DNA from: Candidatus Aphodovivens avistercoris
Lineage (GTDB): Bacteria; Actinomycetota; Coriobacteriia; Coriobacteriales; Eggerthellaceae
Length of the DNA: 64,000 bases
Direction: 5' to 3'
Assembly (NCBI GenBank): GCA_018710945.1
Contig: DVIW01000038.1
Span: 124,001 to 188,000 of the forward strand
The notes under the pieces are model-generated. The model was not told where the DNA came from. It made no database searches and was given only the letters and a program-made list of their open reading frames with translations. A program made the position numbers and the translations under genes. Below, piece after piece: positions 43,132 to 52,032 of this stretch. Every line of letters starts with the position of its first letter. The first letter of the stretch is position 1.

Positions 43132-44267
43132 CGGCGGCCTCCCATCTCCCCTGCGGCGCCCGGAGCGGCCCCATCGGCTGGCGCAGCGGGCGCGCCTGCC
43201 GCAGCCGACGCGTCGCCGCCTGCCGGATCGTCGGCGCCTCCGCCGCGCGCGAACCGGGCGGCGTCCTCGGCCGCCTGCTGGGGACGGAAGGGGATGTCCT
43301 CCTGCGGCGCGCCCAGAAGCTCGTCGAGGCTTTGGGCGTAAATGCGGGCGGCGGTCTGGTCGAAGAAGGCCGGGCGGGCCGCCACCGTCTCGGGCAGGCT
43401 GGTGTCCTGGTAAACCTGCAGGTTGGCAGCGTCCTCCAGGTAGCCGTGGTAGGCGCCTTCCACCAGATGGAGCGCGCAATCGGCCCCGACGGCGCCCAAG
43501 CGCTCGTGCAGCGTCTGGGCGCTGGGCGCCAGCGCATCGCCGTCCACGGGGTACTGGATCACGCGCGGCAGGGCGGCCAGCTGGGCATCGGAGGCGAACA
43601 CGGGCGAGATCAACGGATCCTTCGGGTCGCGCCCGTCAACGTACCAGCTGTTGAACGCCCCCATCATCTCCACCGGCAAATCCTCGCTGCGAACATCCAG
43701 GTCTTCGGGCTTGGTCGCCGCATCAAGGAAGGGGTAGTGCAGAAGAATGCCCCTGATGCGGAAGCGCAGCGACGTGCGCAATTGCAGGCGGAACGCGCAG
43801 GCAAGCGCCAGATTCGCCCCTGCGCTGCATCCCATCAGATAGAAGGCGTCGGGATCGACCCCGTAGCGCTCGGCATTCTCGGCAAAGTGGTCAAGGACGC
43901 CAATGACGTCGTCGATGGCCGCAGGAAAAGGATTCTCCGGCGTGAGGCGGTAGCCCACGCCCACCGCATGCACGCCCCAACGCCGCGCGATCCACGTGCG
44001 CAGGGCGTCGTTTTTGCGCGGGTCGCCCAACGCGAATCCTCCGCCGTGCAGCTCGAACAGCACCGGCGCACGACGCGCCCCCGCCTGCCGGCCGTCGGCA
44101 ACGACCCCCGACGCGTCCAGCGGCGCATGCCACCAGCTGGGAACGCCGCCCTCCACCAGCGGCGGGATCGCTGTGCCCGTGAGGGGGCGCTTCGCGAGGG
44201 ACTTCGCCACGCCTCGGCGCATCATCGGGATGATCTGCTTGAGCTGCTCGCTCTTGTCTTCCGCCAT
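43128..44267 (-). CDS. alpha/beta-hydrolase (HSL/acetyl-esterase type)
   Basis: 379 residues. The oxyanion-hole motif HGGGFALG is at 74-81 and the nucleophile Ser148 in GCSAGAN; a later Asp (VDGDALAP) and His (AYHGYLED) complete the triad. It hydrolyses small carboxylic esters in the cytoplasm. A 45-residue Ala/Gly/Pro-rich tail follows the fold. The ATG at 44267 has AAGGGAG, although the frame is open 150 codons further upstream. It is divergent from a TetR gene with a 14-bp-arm palindrome between them, so it is probably repressed by that TetR and induced by its substrate. Confidence 0.88.
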   Translation of the reverse strand: MAEDKSEQLKQIIPMMRRGVAKSLAKRPLTGTAIPPLVEGGVPSWWHAPLDASGVVADGRQAGARRAPVLFELHGGGFALGDPRKNDALRTWIARRWGVHAVGVGYRLTPENPFPAAIDDVIGVLDHFAENAERYGVDPDAFYLMGCSAGANLALACAFRLQLRTSLRFRIRGILLHYPFLDAATKPEDLDVRSEDLPVEMMGAFNSWYVDGRDPKDPLISPVFASDAQLAALPRVIQYPVDGDALAPSAQTLHERLGAVGADCALHLVEGAYHGYLEDAANLQVYQDTSLPETVAARPAFFDQTAARIYAQSLDELLGAPQEDIPFRPQQAAEDAARFARGGGADDPAGGDASAAAGAPAAPADGAAPGAAGEMGGRR

Positions 44268-44595
44268 GGGACTCCCTTCTTTCTTCGTCCCGTCCGCATG
44301 TCGCCACAGCGCGCATGCCTGCAGCGTTGCTTGCCGCAGCGCTGCAGGCATGCGGCGCGCTTCGACAGACTTCCTTGCACGGAGCCAAAGAATAGGCGCG
44401 ACGGTCGGCGCGCAACATGTTCGCAAGCACAAAACCAGCCGATTCGTCTCCCGTTGGCGCAATGAGGCCATTGTGCTGCAGCCCAACATGCAGCACAATG
44501 GCAAAGAAACATTGCCGAAGGCATCGACCTGCACGCTTCGCGCTTTTTTAGGTAAAATGCAAAAGTATCCCATTTCCGCAGGATCGGAGGCGCGC
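44268..44595. other. divergent control region of the esterase and TetR genes
   Basis: No gene. It holds the TetR-type operator palindrome at 44467-44502 and, just before the TetR gene, a T-rich stretch with the -10-like TAAAAT (44553-44558). Confidence 0.55.
44467..44502. promoter_or_regulatory. perfect palindromic operator between esterase and TetR genes
   Basis: 14-bp perfect arms GCCATTGTGCTGCA and TGCAGCACAATGGC separated by 8 bp. Position in a divergent regulator/target gap makes it the likely binding site of the TetR at 44596. Confidence 0.75.
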
Positions 44596-45261
44596 ATGGC
44601 CAAACGCGACACCCGGCAGCTCATCGCCGACGCGTTCGTGGCCGAGGTGCGCGAGACCTCGCTTTCGCGCGTGCGCATCGCCGACCTCATCGAGCAGCTG
44701 GGCATCAACCGCAACACCTATTACTACCACTTCTCCAGCAAGCACGAGACGGCGCTGTGGGTGTTCCGCCACGCGCTTGCGCAGCGCCTCTCCCAGGCCC
44801 TGCCCGCCGACCAGCTGGTCAGCGCCCCGTTCAGCAAGCGCATCTCGCAGCCGCTTCCCTACTACACGCACGTGGAGATCGGTGCGCGCACCCTGGACGC
44901 CAGCGTGTTCACGAAGATGCTTCTGGCCTGCGTGCGCGACGACGCCGACTTCTACCGCAAGCTGTTCACCATCCGCGAGCCGGAGTTTCTGGAAACGGTG
45001 GGGCGGCTGTACTATCCGCCGCTGGTGGAGGATGTCAAGTTCATCCTGGACGGACGCTACATGCCGCCCGAGACGCTGCACATGGTGGCGTCGCTGGGCG
45101 TGCGGCACCTGCTGTCCTCCATCGAGTTCTTCCTGCAGAACCTCCGCATGGCCGACGAGCTGCTGGACGAGCGCGTCAACCCGTTCGGCAACGCCTTGCA
45201 GGAATCGCTCTGCGAGCTGATCCAGGCGCATCCCATCAACCGCTACGTGAAGCGCGCTTAA
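44596..45261 (+). CDS. TetR/AcrR-family regulator
   Basis: 221 residues, with an N-terminal HTH (SLSRVRIADLIEQLGINRNT YYYHFSSKHE, residues about 20-50) and an alpha-helical ligand domain. The ATG at 44596 has CGGAGG; an in-frame ATG at 44557 lacks one. It is divergent from the esterase/membrane-protein pair and is the expected repressor acting at 44467-44502. Nothing shows its ligand. Confidence 0.87.
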   Translation: MAKRDTRQLIADAFVAEVRETSLSRVRIADLIEQLGINRNTYYYHFSSKHETALWVFRHALAQRLSQALPADQLVSAPFSKRISQPLPYYTHVEIGARTLDASVFTKMLLACVRDDADFYRKLFTIREPEFLETVGRLYYPPLVEDVKFILDGRYMPPETLHMVASLGVRHLLSSIEFFLQNLRMADELLDERVNPFGNALQESLCELIQAHPINRYVKRA

Positions 45262-45402
45262 CGGACGTTCCGACAGCCGCACCTGGCGCCCACCGGCGCA
45301 GACAGCCGCACCCGATGCCGCCCGCCCCGAACGCGAACCGGCCGTCGGCCGGCGCAGCACGCCCGTAACCGGCTGTCGCCCGCACCCAGCCGGGCCGCGC
45401 GC

Positions 45403-46023
45403 CTACAGCCCCGTGGACAGGTACCCCGCCAGCAAACGGCGCGTGTCCTCGGCCGTGGCGGCTTCCTCGTAGAACACGTGCAGCATCGAGCGCGTGCGCA
45501 CCAGCGCCATGACGGCCGAGGACGCCACCAGCGCCTCGTAGTGGATGTCGTGCTCGACCATGAGGCGCTTGTCGGCGTGCTTGCCCAAATAGTCGCGCAC
45601 CCCCTCGGTCACCGCGCGCTGCACGCCCAGCAGGTCGCGCTGCCCGCGGAAGAACAGCTGGGGCATCTCGCGCAGCACCCGCTGGCGCAAAAGGGCCAAC
45701 TCATCGCCCTCGCGCACCTCGTAGTCGGCGCTTATCATGCTCACCAGCACATCCAGGTAGCACATCTCGCCGTGGGCCTCCATCATGGCCGACAGCTCTT
45801 CGGCGGTGGGGAACGCATCAGCGCGCCCGGTGACCGCCGCGGCCTTCGACGGGAAGTAGTTGAAGAACGTCTTCTTCGACACCTCGGCGCGCGCGCAGAC
45901 CTCCTCGACGGTGGTTCCGTCGTAGCCGTGCTCCAGCACCAGCTCCAGCGCCGCCCGCTCGATGGCCTGGCGCGCCTTGATCTTCTTCCGCTCGCGCAGC
46001 CCGATGGTCTCCGCACCCTCCAC
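45403..46023 (-). CDS. TetR-family regulator of the adjacent MFS exporter
   Basis: 206 residues with a typical TetR HTH (YDGTTVEEVCARAEVSKKTF FNYFPSK, residues about 34-60). The start is GTG at 46023, six bases or so behind GGAGGAA. It is divergent from the MFS-CBS gene at 46301 with a 277-bp gap, the standard layout of a repressor that senses the compound exported by its target. The convergent TetR at 44596 is only distantly similar. Confidence 0.88.
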   Translation of the reverse strand: MEGAETIGLRERKKIKARQAIERAALELVLEHGYDGTTVEEVCARAEVSKKTFFNYFPSKAAAVTGRADAFPTAEELSAMMEAHGEMCYLDVLVSMISADYEVREGDELALLRQRVLREMPQLFFRGQRDLLGVQRAVTEGVRDYLGKHADKRLMVEHDIHYEALVASSAVMALVRTRSMLHVFYEEAATAEDTRRLLAGYLSTGL

Positions 46024-46155
46024 GATGGGGTTCCTCCTCCGTGTTCGCCCGGGCGGTCACCCGCCAGGCGCATCGCCTTTCCGCACGCCGCCTTGCCGCT
46101 CGCGTGCGGTATTGTGCCGTTTCCGTGACCTTAGCACATTTCGCTATACCCGGGG

Positions 46156-46184
46156 TTCACATTTACTAAATTGATATTTATACT
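46156..46184 (+). promoter_or_regulatory. promoter of the MFS-CBS gene
   Basis: -35 TTCACA (46156-46161), 17-bp spacer, -10 TATACT (46179-46184), in an AT-rich patch; leader of about 110 nt to the ATG at 46301. It is close enough to the TetR gene to be its control point. Confidence 0.72.
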
Positions 46185-46300
46185 CGGTGCAACAAAAGAA
46201 CGAAGAGCATAGAAGCGTTCGCGATGCGCCCGCCCCTCTCGCCACGGGAAGCCGGCGCGCCGCGAGCGCTTCCGTTCGCTTCGGCCAAAAGGGGGGATAC

Positions 46301-48274
46301 ATGGCATTCGGATTGAAGAAACATCAGATCGTGATGTTGGTCATCATGATCTTCGGCACGTTCGTGACCGTGCTGAACCAAACCGTCATCACGCCGGCCC
46401 AGCCGTCCATCATGACCGAGATGGGCGTGGACGCCGCCACGGTGCAGTGGCTCACCACCGGCTTCACGCTGGTGAACGCCATCATGATCCCTGTGACCGC
46501 GTACCTCACCGACAAGCACTCGATCAAGGCGCTCTACATCATCTCGATGGGCATCTTCGCCGTAGGCAGCCTCATGGCGGGCATCGCCCCCGACTTCACC
46601 GTGCTGCTGATCGGCCGCCTGCTGCAGGCCGCTGGCGCCGGCATCCTCATGCCGATGGTCATGACCGTGCTCATGCTCACCTTCCCCGTCGAGCGGCGCG
46701 GATCGGCCATGGGCATCTTCGGCATCGTCATCGCGTTCGCGCCGGCCATCGGCCCCAGCGTGTCGGGCCTGGTCATTGACGGATTCGGTTGGCGCATCCT
46801 GTTCTACGCCATCGCGATCCTCATTGCGGTCGTCATTCTGATCAGCGTGTTCGCGCTCAAGCGCAGCGAGCCGCTCAACCCCGCCGCCCATCTTGACAAG
46901 GCGTCGGTCGTCATGTCCACCGTCGGCTTCGGCGCGCTGCTGTACGGCTTCTCCACCATCGGCTCGGTGGGCCTGAACGTCTCCGACGGCATCATCACGC
47001 TGGTGGGCATCGTCGTGCTGGTGCTGTTCTTCTGCCGCCAGCTGAAGATGGAGCAGCCCATGCTGAACGTGCGCGTGCTGTCCAACCGGCGCTTCCTCAT
47101 CGGCACGGTCATCGGCATGATCGTGCAGGCGTCGCTGCTGGCTGCCGGCGTGCTGATGCCCATCTACCTGCAAAGCTACATGGGCTACTCCGCCACGGTG
47201 TCGGGCCTGTTCATCATGCCCGGCGCCATCCTCATGGGCGCGCTGAACCCGTTCGCCGGGCGCCTGTTCGACAAATACGGCCCGCGCGTGCTGAGCATCA
47301 TCGGCCTGTCGGTCCTCACGATCTCCACCGTCGGCTTCGCCACGCTCAGCAGCTCCACCGACGTGGTGTGGCTCACCATCCTCTACACCATTCGCATGGC
47401 CTCTCTGTCGCTGGTGAACATGCCCATCACCACCTGGGCGATGAACGCGCTGGACAACAAGATGCTCAACCACGGCACCTCGGTCAACAACACGCTGCGC
47501 CAGGTTGCCGGCTCGCTGGGCACGGCGCTTTTGGTGTCCATCGACATGTTCGCAACGAGCGCAGCATCGGGCTCGATGGATCCGGTCGAGGCCGGCATCC
47601 TGGGCGTGAACGCCGCGTTCTTCGCCGCCGTGGTGCTGTCGGCGCTGGCGCTTGCGCTCACCATCGCGTTCGTGAAGAACAAGCCCGGCGAGGCGAAGTC
47701 GTCCGATCCCAACAACGAGCAGCGCACGATGATCGAGAAGATCATGAAGCGCGACGTGTACAGCCTCTCGCCCGATGCCACCGTGGTGGACGCGATGAAG
47801 TTCTTCGTGGAGCACGGCATCAGCGGCGCGCCGGTGGTGGACACCGACGGCAAGGCGGTGGGCTTCGTGTCCGACGGCGACATCATGCGGCTTCTGTCCA
47901 CGCAGTCCAACAGCTACATGGACCCGGTGGTCATGATCATGCAGATTCGCGCCGACGAGGAGACCTACGACGAGAAGCTGGCCAACCTCATGTCCATGAA
48001 CATCCGCGACATCGGCACCAAGGGCGTCATCGGCGTGGATTTGTACACGACGCTGCCGCAGGTGTGCCGCATGCTCAGCAAGAACCACCTGAAGAAGGTC
48101 CCTGTGCTGCACGAGGGCCGCATCGTGGGCGTGATCAACCGCTCCGACATCACGCTGTACTCCATGAAGACCTACCTGGAGGGCGAAAAGGACGCCGACC
48201 TGGACCGCGAGGTGGCCATCGACGAGCGCAAGCGCGCGGCGGCCGAAGCGCGCGAGCAGGAAGCGGCTCAGTAG
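46301..48274 (+). CDS. DHA2-type (EmrB/QacA) MFS exporter fused to a CBS-domain pair
   Basis: 657 residues. Residues 1-465 form a 14-helix drug:H+ antiporter (start FLKKHQ-like GLKKHQIVMLVIMIFGTF, motif LTDKHSIKALY, motif C GIVIAFAPAIGPSVSG). Residues about 480-640 are two CBS domains (MKRDVYSLSPDATVVDAMKF, GAPVVDTDGKAVGFVSDGDI, KVPVLHEGRIVGVINRSDI), followed by a charged tail. CBS pairs usually bind adenine nucleotides, so transport may be gated by energy state. The ATG at 46301 has AAGGGGGG. The fusion is unusual for DHA2 exporters. It is controlled by the divergent TetR. Confidence 0.9.
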   Translation: MAFGLKKHQIVMLVIMIFGTFVTVLNQTVITPAQPSIMTEMGVDAATVQWLTTGFTLVNAIMIPVTAYLTDKHSIKALYIISMGIFAVGSLMAGIAPDFTVLLIGRLLQAAGAGILMPMVMTVLMLTFPVERRGSAMGIFGIVIAFAPAIGPSVSGLVIDGFGWRILFYAIAILIAVVILISVFALKRSEPLNPAAHLDKASVVMSTVGFGALLYGFSTIGSVGLNVSDGIITLVGIVVLVLFFCRQLKMEQPMLNVRVLSNRRFLIGTVIGMIVQASLLAAGVLMPIYLQSYMGYSATVSGLFIMPGAILMGALNPFAGRLFDKYGPRVLSIIGLSVLTISTVGFATLSSSTDVVWLTILYTIRMASLSLVNMPITTWAMNALDNKMLNHGTSVNNTLRQVAGSLGTALLVSIDMFATSAASGSMDPVEAGILGVNAAFFAAVVLSALALALTIAFVKNKPGEAKSSDPNNEQRTMIEKIMKRDVYSLSPDATVVDAMKFFVEHGISGAPVVDTDGKAVGFVSDGDIMRLLSTQSNSYMDPVVMIMQIRADEETYDEKLANLMSMNIRDIGTKGVIGVDLYTTLPQVCRMLSKNHLKKVPVLHEGRIVGVINRSDITLYSMKTYLEGEKDADLDREVAIDERKRAAAEAREQEAAQ

Positions 48275-48330
48275 CAAGGTCCTGCGGCGCGGCGGTCGGG
48301 CCTTGGGCTCGGCGGGGCGCGCAGACAGAA

Positions 48331-48375
48331 AAACGGCCTGGACGCGGCGTCGGCAGGCGCGCGTCCGGGCCGTTT
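48331..48375. terminator. bidirectional terminator between MFS-CBS and recN
   Basis: Arms AAACGGCC-GGACGCG against CGCGTCC-GGCCGTTT with one bulged pair, 13-nt loop. CGTTTTGG follows on the plus strand and T-rich GTTTTTCTG on the minus strand. Confidence 0.75.
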
Positions 48376-48453
48376 CGTTTTGGGAAAGGGTTGCACGCGC
48401 AGCGCTGCGCCGCGCTGCGGTGCGGCGCGCAGCGCGCGGGACGGCCGGGACCG

Positions 48454-50160
48454 TCAGCGGGCGGCAGCGGCCAGCATCTCGCGCGCGTGGGCCAGCGACG
48501 CCTCGGTGGCGTCGCCCGACAGCATGCGGGCGATCTCGGCCGGACGCTCGTCATCGAGCAGAAGCCGCAGGTCGGTCTCGGGCATGCCGCCCTCCCCTTC
48601 CCGCTTGCGCACCTGGTAGTGTGCCTCGGCGCGCACGGCCACCTGCGCCAGATGGGTAACCACCAGCACCTGGTGCGTGGCCGCCAGATCGGCCAGCACC
48701 TCTGCCAGCGCGTTGGCGGTGGAGCCGCCCACGCCGGCGTCCACCTCGTCGAACACGAGCGTTTCAACCTCGTCCGCCTGGCCCAGCACCACCTTGATGG
48801 CCAGCATCACGCGGCTGATCTCGCCGCCCGACGCGATGCGCGCCAGCGGACGCGCCTGCATGCCCGCGCCGGGGCGGAACAGGAACTCCACCGCCTGGGA
48901 CCCCGCCTGCGTCCACGCCGCGCGCGGCAGCGGCTCCAAGCGGCACTCCAGCTGGGCGCCGCCCATCTCCAAGCGCGCCATCTGGACCGACACCGCTTCA
49001 GCGAAGCGCGGCGCGGCCCCCTCGCGCGCCGCCGACAGCGCAGCGGCCGCCTCGGTCAGCGCTGCCTCGGCCTCGTCCACCGCGCGCTGCGCCGCGCGCT
49101 CGCGCTCGGCGGCGTCGTCCACCAGCGACACGAGGTCGGCCGCCTCGGCGCGGCGGGCCAGCACGTCGTCCATGCGCGGGCCGAAAGCGCGCAGCAGCCC
49201 TTGCAGCGCCGCCATGCGCTCCTGCTTGCGCGCCAGCTCTTCCGGGTCGAACTCCACGCCGTCGCGGTAGCCGCGCGCCTCGCGGGCCACGTCCTCCAGC
49301 ACGTAGCCCGCCTCGCGCAGCGAGGCGGCCAGATCGCCCAGCGCCGCATCGAACCGCGCAGCACCTTCCAGCGCCGACGCTGCCGCGCCCAACGCGTCCA
49401 GCGCCCCACCGTCGCCCGACAGCGCCGCGTGCGCCCCGTCGGCGGCCATCGCCAGCGCCTCGGCGTGCTCGGCGCGGTCGAGCTCCGCCGCCAGCTCGTC
49501 GTATTCGCCCTCGCGCGGGTCCACGGCGTCGATCTGGCGCAGCGTGAAGCGCGCTTCCTCCAGGCGCGCCGACGAAGCCGCACCCGCCTCGCGCACGTGC
49601 GCCAGCTCGGCCGCCGCCGCCCGCGCCGCCGCGAACACCGCTTCGTACGCGGCGCGCGGAGCGGCGACTTCCGCGCCCGCCCAGGCGTCCAGCATCCCCA
49701 AATGCTCGGCCGGCTTCATCAGGCGCTGATGCTCGTGCTGCCCGCACAGATCCACCAGCGGCGCGATGCGCGACGCCAGCTCGCCAACGCTGGCCATCCG
49801 GCCGTTCAGCGACACGCGCGAGCGTCCGTCGGCCGTCACGCGGCGCACCGCCACCAGCTCTTCCTCTGGCGAGTCCGCCGCGTCGGCCGCCGCAGCCGCG
49901 GTCGCGCCCGCCTCCGCATCCGCGTCAGCGTCCGAAGCCGCCACGGCCGCGCCGAAGAACCGGCCCGACACCTCCAGCCCAGCCGACCCTTCCCGCACGG
50001 CCGCCTTGTCGGCGCGCTCGCCCATCAGCAGCTTCAGCGCAGACAGCAGCGCCGTCTTGCCCGCGCCCGTCTCGCCAGTGAGCACGGTCAGCCCGCGCGC
50101 CGGGGCAAGCGACGCGCTGCGGATCAGCGCCAGGTTCTCCACTTGGATCTCGTCGATCAT
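48454..50160 (-). CDS. recN: DNA repair ATPase RecN
   Basis: 568 residues, normal RecN length. Walker A GETGAGKT at 29-36; signature and Walker B in ASGGEISRVMLAIK and FDEVDAGVGG (about 470); a long Ala/Glu-rich coiled coil lies between them. RecN is an SMC-like protein that helps to hold and repair double-strand breaks. The ATG at 50160 (MIDEIQVENLALI) matches the family start; a few upstream codons are discarded. It stands alone between terminator and the ArsC-family gene. The middle is unusually Ala-rich, consistent with the high GC. Confidence 0.94.
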   Translation of the reverse strand: MIDEIQVENLALIRSASLAPARGLTVLTGETGAGKTALLSALKLLMGERADKAAVREGSAGLEVSGRFFGAAVAASDADADAEAGATAAAAADAADSPEEELVAVRRVTADGRSRVSLNGRMASVGELASRIAPLVDLCGQHEHQRLMKPAEHLGMLDAWAGAEVAAPRAAYEAVFAAARAAAAELAHVREAGAASSARLEEARFTLRQIDAVDPREGEYDELAAELDRAEHAEALAMAADGAHAALSGDGGALDALGAAASALEGAARFDAALGDLAASLREAGYVLEDVAREARGYRDGVEFDPEELARKQERMAALQGLLRAFGPRMDDVLARRAEAADLVSLVDDAAERERAAQRAVDEAEAALTEAAAALSAAREGAAPRFAEAVSVQMARLEMGGAQLECRLEPLPRAAWTQAGSQAVEFLFRPGAGMQARPLARIASGGEISRVMLAIKVVLGQADEVETLVFDEVDAGVGGSTANALAEVLADLAATHQVLVVTHLAQVAVRAEAHYQVRKREGEGGMPETDLRLLLDDERPAEIARMLSGDATEASLAHAREMLAAAAR

Positions 50161-50240
50161 GCCGTGCTCCCGTCTTTCCAAATGCCGGGGCGGCGCCCCG
50201 TTCGTTTCCGCCTGGTTTTCCGCCTAGTATAGCAAGCGCC

Positions 50241-50603
50241 CTAGCCCAGCCGTGCCTCCCACTCGGCCTCTTTGAAGCCGACCAGCACGAACCCCTCGCC
50301 CACCACCAGCGGGCGCTTCACCAGCATGCCGTCGGTGGCCAGCAGCGCGAACGCGTCAGCGTCGGACAGGCCCGCGTCCAGCTGCGCCTTCACGCCCAGT
50401 GCGCGGTACTTTTGCCCGGACGTGTTGAAGAAGCGACGCACCGGCAGCCCGCTCATCTGCTGCCACGCGGCCAGCTCGTCAGCCGTGGGGTTGTCCTCCA
50501 CGATGTGCCGATCCTCGTAGTCCACGCCGTGCGAGTCGAGCCACGCCTTCGCCTTCTTGCACGTGGAGCACTTCGGGTATTCGATGAACAGCACCTTCGC
50601 CAT
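50241..50603 (-). CDS. ArsC/Spx-family thioredoxin-like protein
   Basis: 120 residues. The redox motif CSTCKKAK has Cys12 and Cys15; RRFFNTSG..YR and LVKRPLVV follow, as in the arsenate reductase/Spx family. It may be an arsenate reductase-like thiol enzyme or a Spx-type regulator. The ATG at 50603 has AAAGGA. It is 80 bp upstream of recN on the same strand without an obvious terminator between them. No arsenic genes are nearby, so arsenate reduction is not supported by context. Confidence 0.87.
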   Translation of the reverse strand: MAKVLFIEYPKCSTCKKAKAWLDSHGVDYEDRHIVEDNPTADELAAWQQMSGLPVRRFFNTSGQKYRALGVKAQLDAGLSDADAFALLATDGMLVKRPLVVGEGFVLVGFKEAEWEARLG

Positions 50604-50886
50604 GATGGCATCCTTTCTGTCGCGGGAACTTTCTCGTGCGGGAATCAGTGCATGCGGGAATGCCTGCACTGCGCATCATACGGCACCCGAGCGAGCGCGG
50701 CGGACGGAACGCCCGAAGAAAGCGGCAAACCTCGCTTGCCGGCCGCCGGAAACGGAAGGGCGACCGGCCCGCTGGTCCGCAGAATGCGGCAGCGGCATGC
50801 GACGTTGCCAAGCAGAGCACAGCTTCTGGCGCACAGCTCCTGGCGGCAGATGCCCCGAACGAGTCCCAACACAGACGCCCGAACGC

Positions 50887-51169
50887 ACCCTAACAAACAG
50901 CTTTTTGCTATTTCGGATAGGTTTTTACGAATCTTGGGGCTGGGGGAGGATCCTCGGTTTCAAACGGCTGCCGCCCCGGAATCGCGCCTCTTTCACAATA
51001 GCGTCTTGAACTGGAGTTTCTTGAGGCACGCAGTTTGCGGCGAAGCCTGCGAAGAGAACGCACTTGTCCGCGAGGCCCCTTCCGCCCCAACATTCGGCGT
51101 TTTTGATCCGCGCAACCCCAACATTCGCGTTTTTCTATCCCAAATAGCAGAAAAGCTGTTTGTTGGGGT
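50887..51169. repeat. 283-bp element with long imperfect inverted termini and internal direct repeats
   Basis: The left arm (50887-50939) and the reverse complement of the right arm (51116-51169) share AACAAACAGCTTTT, GCTATTT, GGATAG and GAAT-TTGGGG in the same order. Inside, CCCCAACATTCG-CGTTTTT occurs at 51085-51104 and 51116-51134. The element is AT-richer than its flanks and has no open frame of note: a MITE- or REP-like repeat or a structured RNA. Confidence 0.7.
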
Positions 51170-51368
51170 TGCCGGGGACCGAGCGCCAGGGTGCCCGACG
51201 CCGGGGCCCCGGCGCTGGAAGGACGCCAAGCGCTGGATCCCGACACCGGACTCCGAGCGTCGGCGCCGGAAGCTGAGCATCAGCGCCGGGCGCAAAGCCA
51301 CGCCCCTCGCTCGCTCCTTCGACCGGCCAAGTGCCGGTCCCGTTTTTCAACTGTGTCGGACAATCCGC

Positions 51369-51398
51369 TTGACAACTCTGTCGCCAGCCGTCTATAGT
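51369..51398 (+). promoter_or_regulatory. strong promoter of the GntR-ABC operon
   Basis: -35 TTGACA (51369-51374), 18-bp spacer, -10 TATAGT (51393-51398). It is the closest match to the consensus in the window. Confidence 0.8.
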
Positions 51399-51428
51399 GT
51401 GCATATCGGGTATATACACTCTGTACAG
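51396..51428. promoter_or_regulatory. operator-like palindromes over the GntR promoter
   Basis: An inverted repeat AGTGT (51396-51400) / ACACT (51416-51420) with ATA/TAT inner pairs overlaps the -10 and start site, followed by the perfect palindrome CTGTACAG (51421-51428). It fits autoregulation by the YtrA-type repressor at 51658. Confidence 0.6.
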
Positions 51429-51657
51429 TATGAACGGCAAAGGGAATCCAGCGCCGGGCGCTGCGCGAGGGGAAGGCCCGTGAGGGGAGCAGGTAGCGCG
51501 CCCGCATCCCCTCGGCGCGAAGCGGGACGCCGTGACGCGCCGGGGCCGCCCGGGACGCCGGGTGGGCCCGCACCGCCGCAGTCCGCAGCGCCCGCGCCCG
51601 CTGAAAGGACGCGAGGCCCGGCGCGGCGGAAGGAACCGCACGAAAGAAGGAGCCCGC

Positions 51658-52032
51658 TTGGACATCGTCATCTCCAACGCCAGCGACAAGCCCATCTACG
51701 AGCAGATCGTCGTGCAGATGAAGGACCTCATCCTCGCAGGCGAGCTGCAAGAGGGCCAGCAGCTGCCGTCCATCCGCGCGCTCGCCGGCGACCTGCGCAT
51801 CAGCGCCATCACCACCAAGCGCGCCTACGCGGAGCTGGAGGCCCAGGGCTTCATCGAGACCGTGCAGGGCAAGGGCAGCTTCGTGGCCGGCGGCAACACT
51901 GAGCTTCTGCGCGAAGAGCGCCTGCGCCACATCGAAGAGCTGCTGGGCGACGCGGTGCGCGAGGCGCGCGGCGCCGGCATCGGCATCCCGGAGCTGCACG
52001 ACATGCTGGACCTGGTGGCGGCCGACGACTAG
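51658..52032 (+). CDS. GntR-family regulator, YtrA subfamily
   Basis: 124 residues: the winged HTH of GntR proteins (PIYEQIVVQMKDLILAGELQ, LPSIRALAGDLRISAITTKR) plus a short C-terminal dimer helix, the compact size of the YtrA branch that controls ABC transporters. The start is TTG at 51658, behind AAAGAAGGAG; no ATG in this frame fits. The ABC ATPase and permease follow on the same strand, and palindromes cover the promoter 260 bp upstream. Confidence 0.9.
   Translation: MDIVISNASDKPIYEQIVVQMKDLILAGELQEGQQLPSIRALAGDLRISAITTKRAYAELEAQGFIETVQGKGSFVAGGNTELLREERLRHIEELLGDAVREARGAGIGIPELHDMLDLVAADD

Larger units (their letters stand above)
50604..51657. other. 1.05-kb gene-poor region: repeat element plus GntR promoter
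   Basis: No convincing gene in any frame. It contains the inverted-repeat element 50887-51169, the strong promoter 51369-51398 with overlapping palindromes, and a GC-rich leader of about 250 nt before the TTG start at 51658. Confidence 0.55.

Noticed and set aside
46178-48277. 699-residue minus-strand frame opposite the MFS-CBS gene
   Set aside because: Composed of His, Asp, Arg and Gln repeats as expected for antisense of a hydrophobic protein; no start site or promoter, and the plus-strand gene is beyond doubt.
47368-50232. 954-residue plus-strand frame across the end of the MFS-CBS gene and recN
   Set aside because: Spans two genes and a terminator, low-complexity Arg/Gly/Ala, no domain; shadow of recN.
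50887-51169. Insertion sequence
   Set aside because: Inverted ends are present but there is no transposase frame; better described as a MITE-like or structured element.
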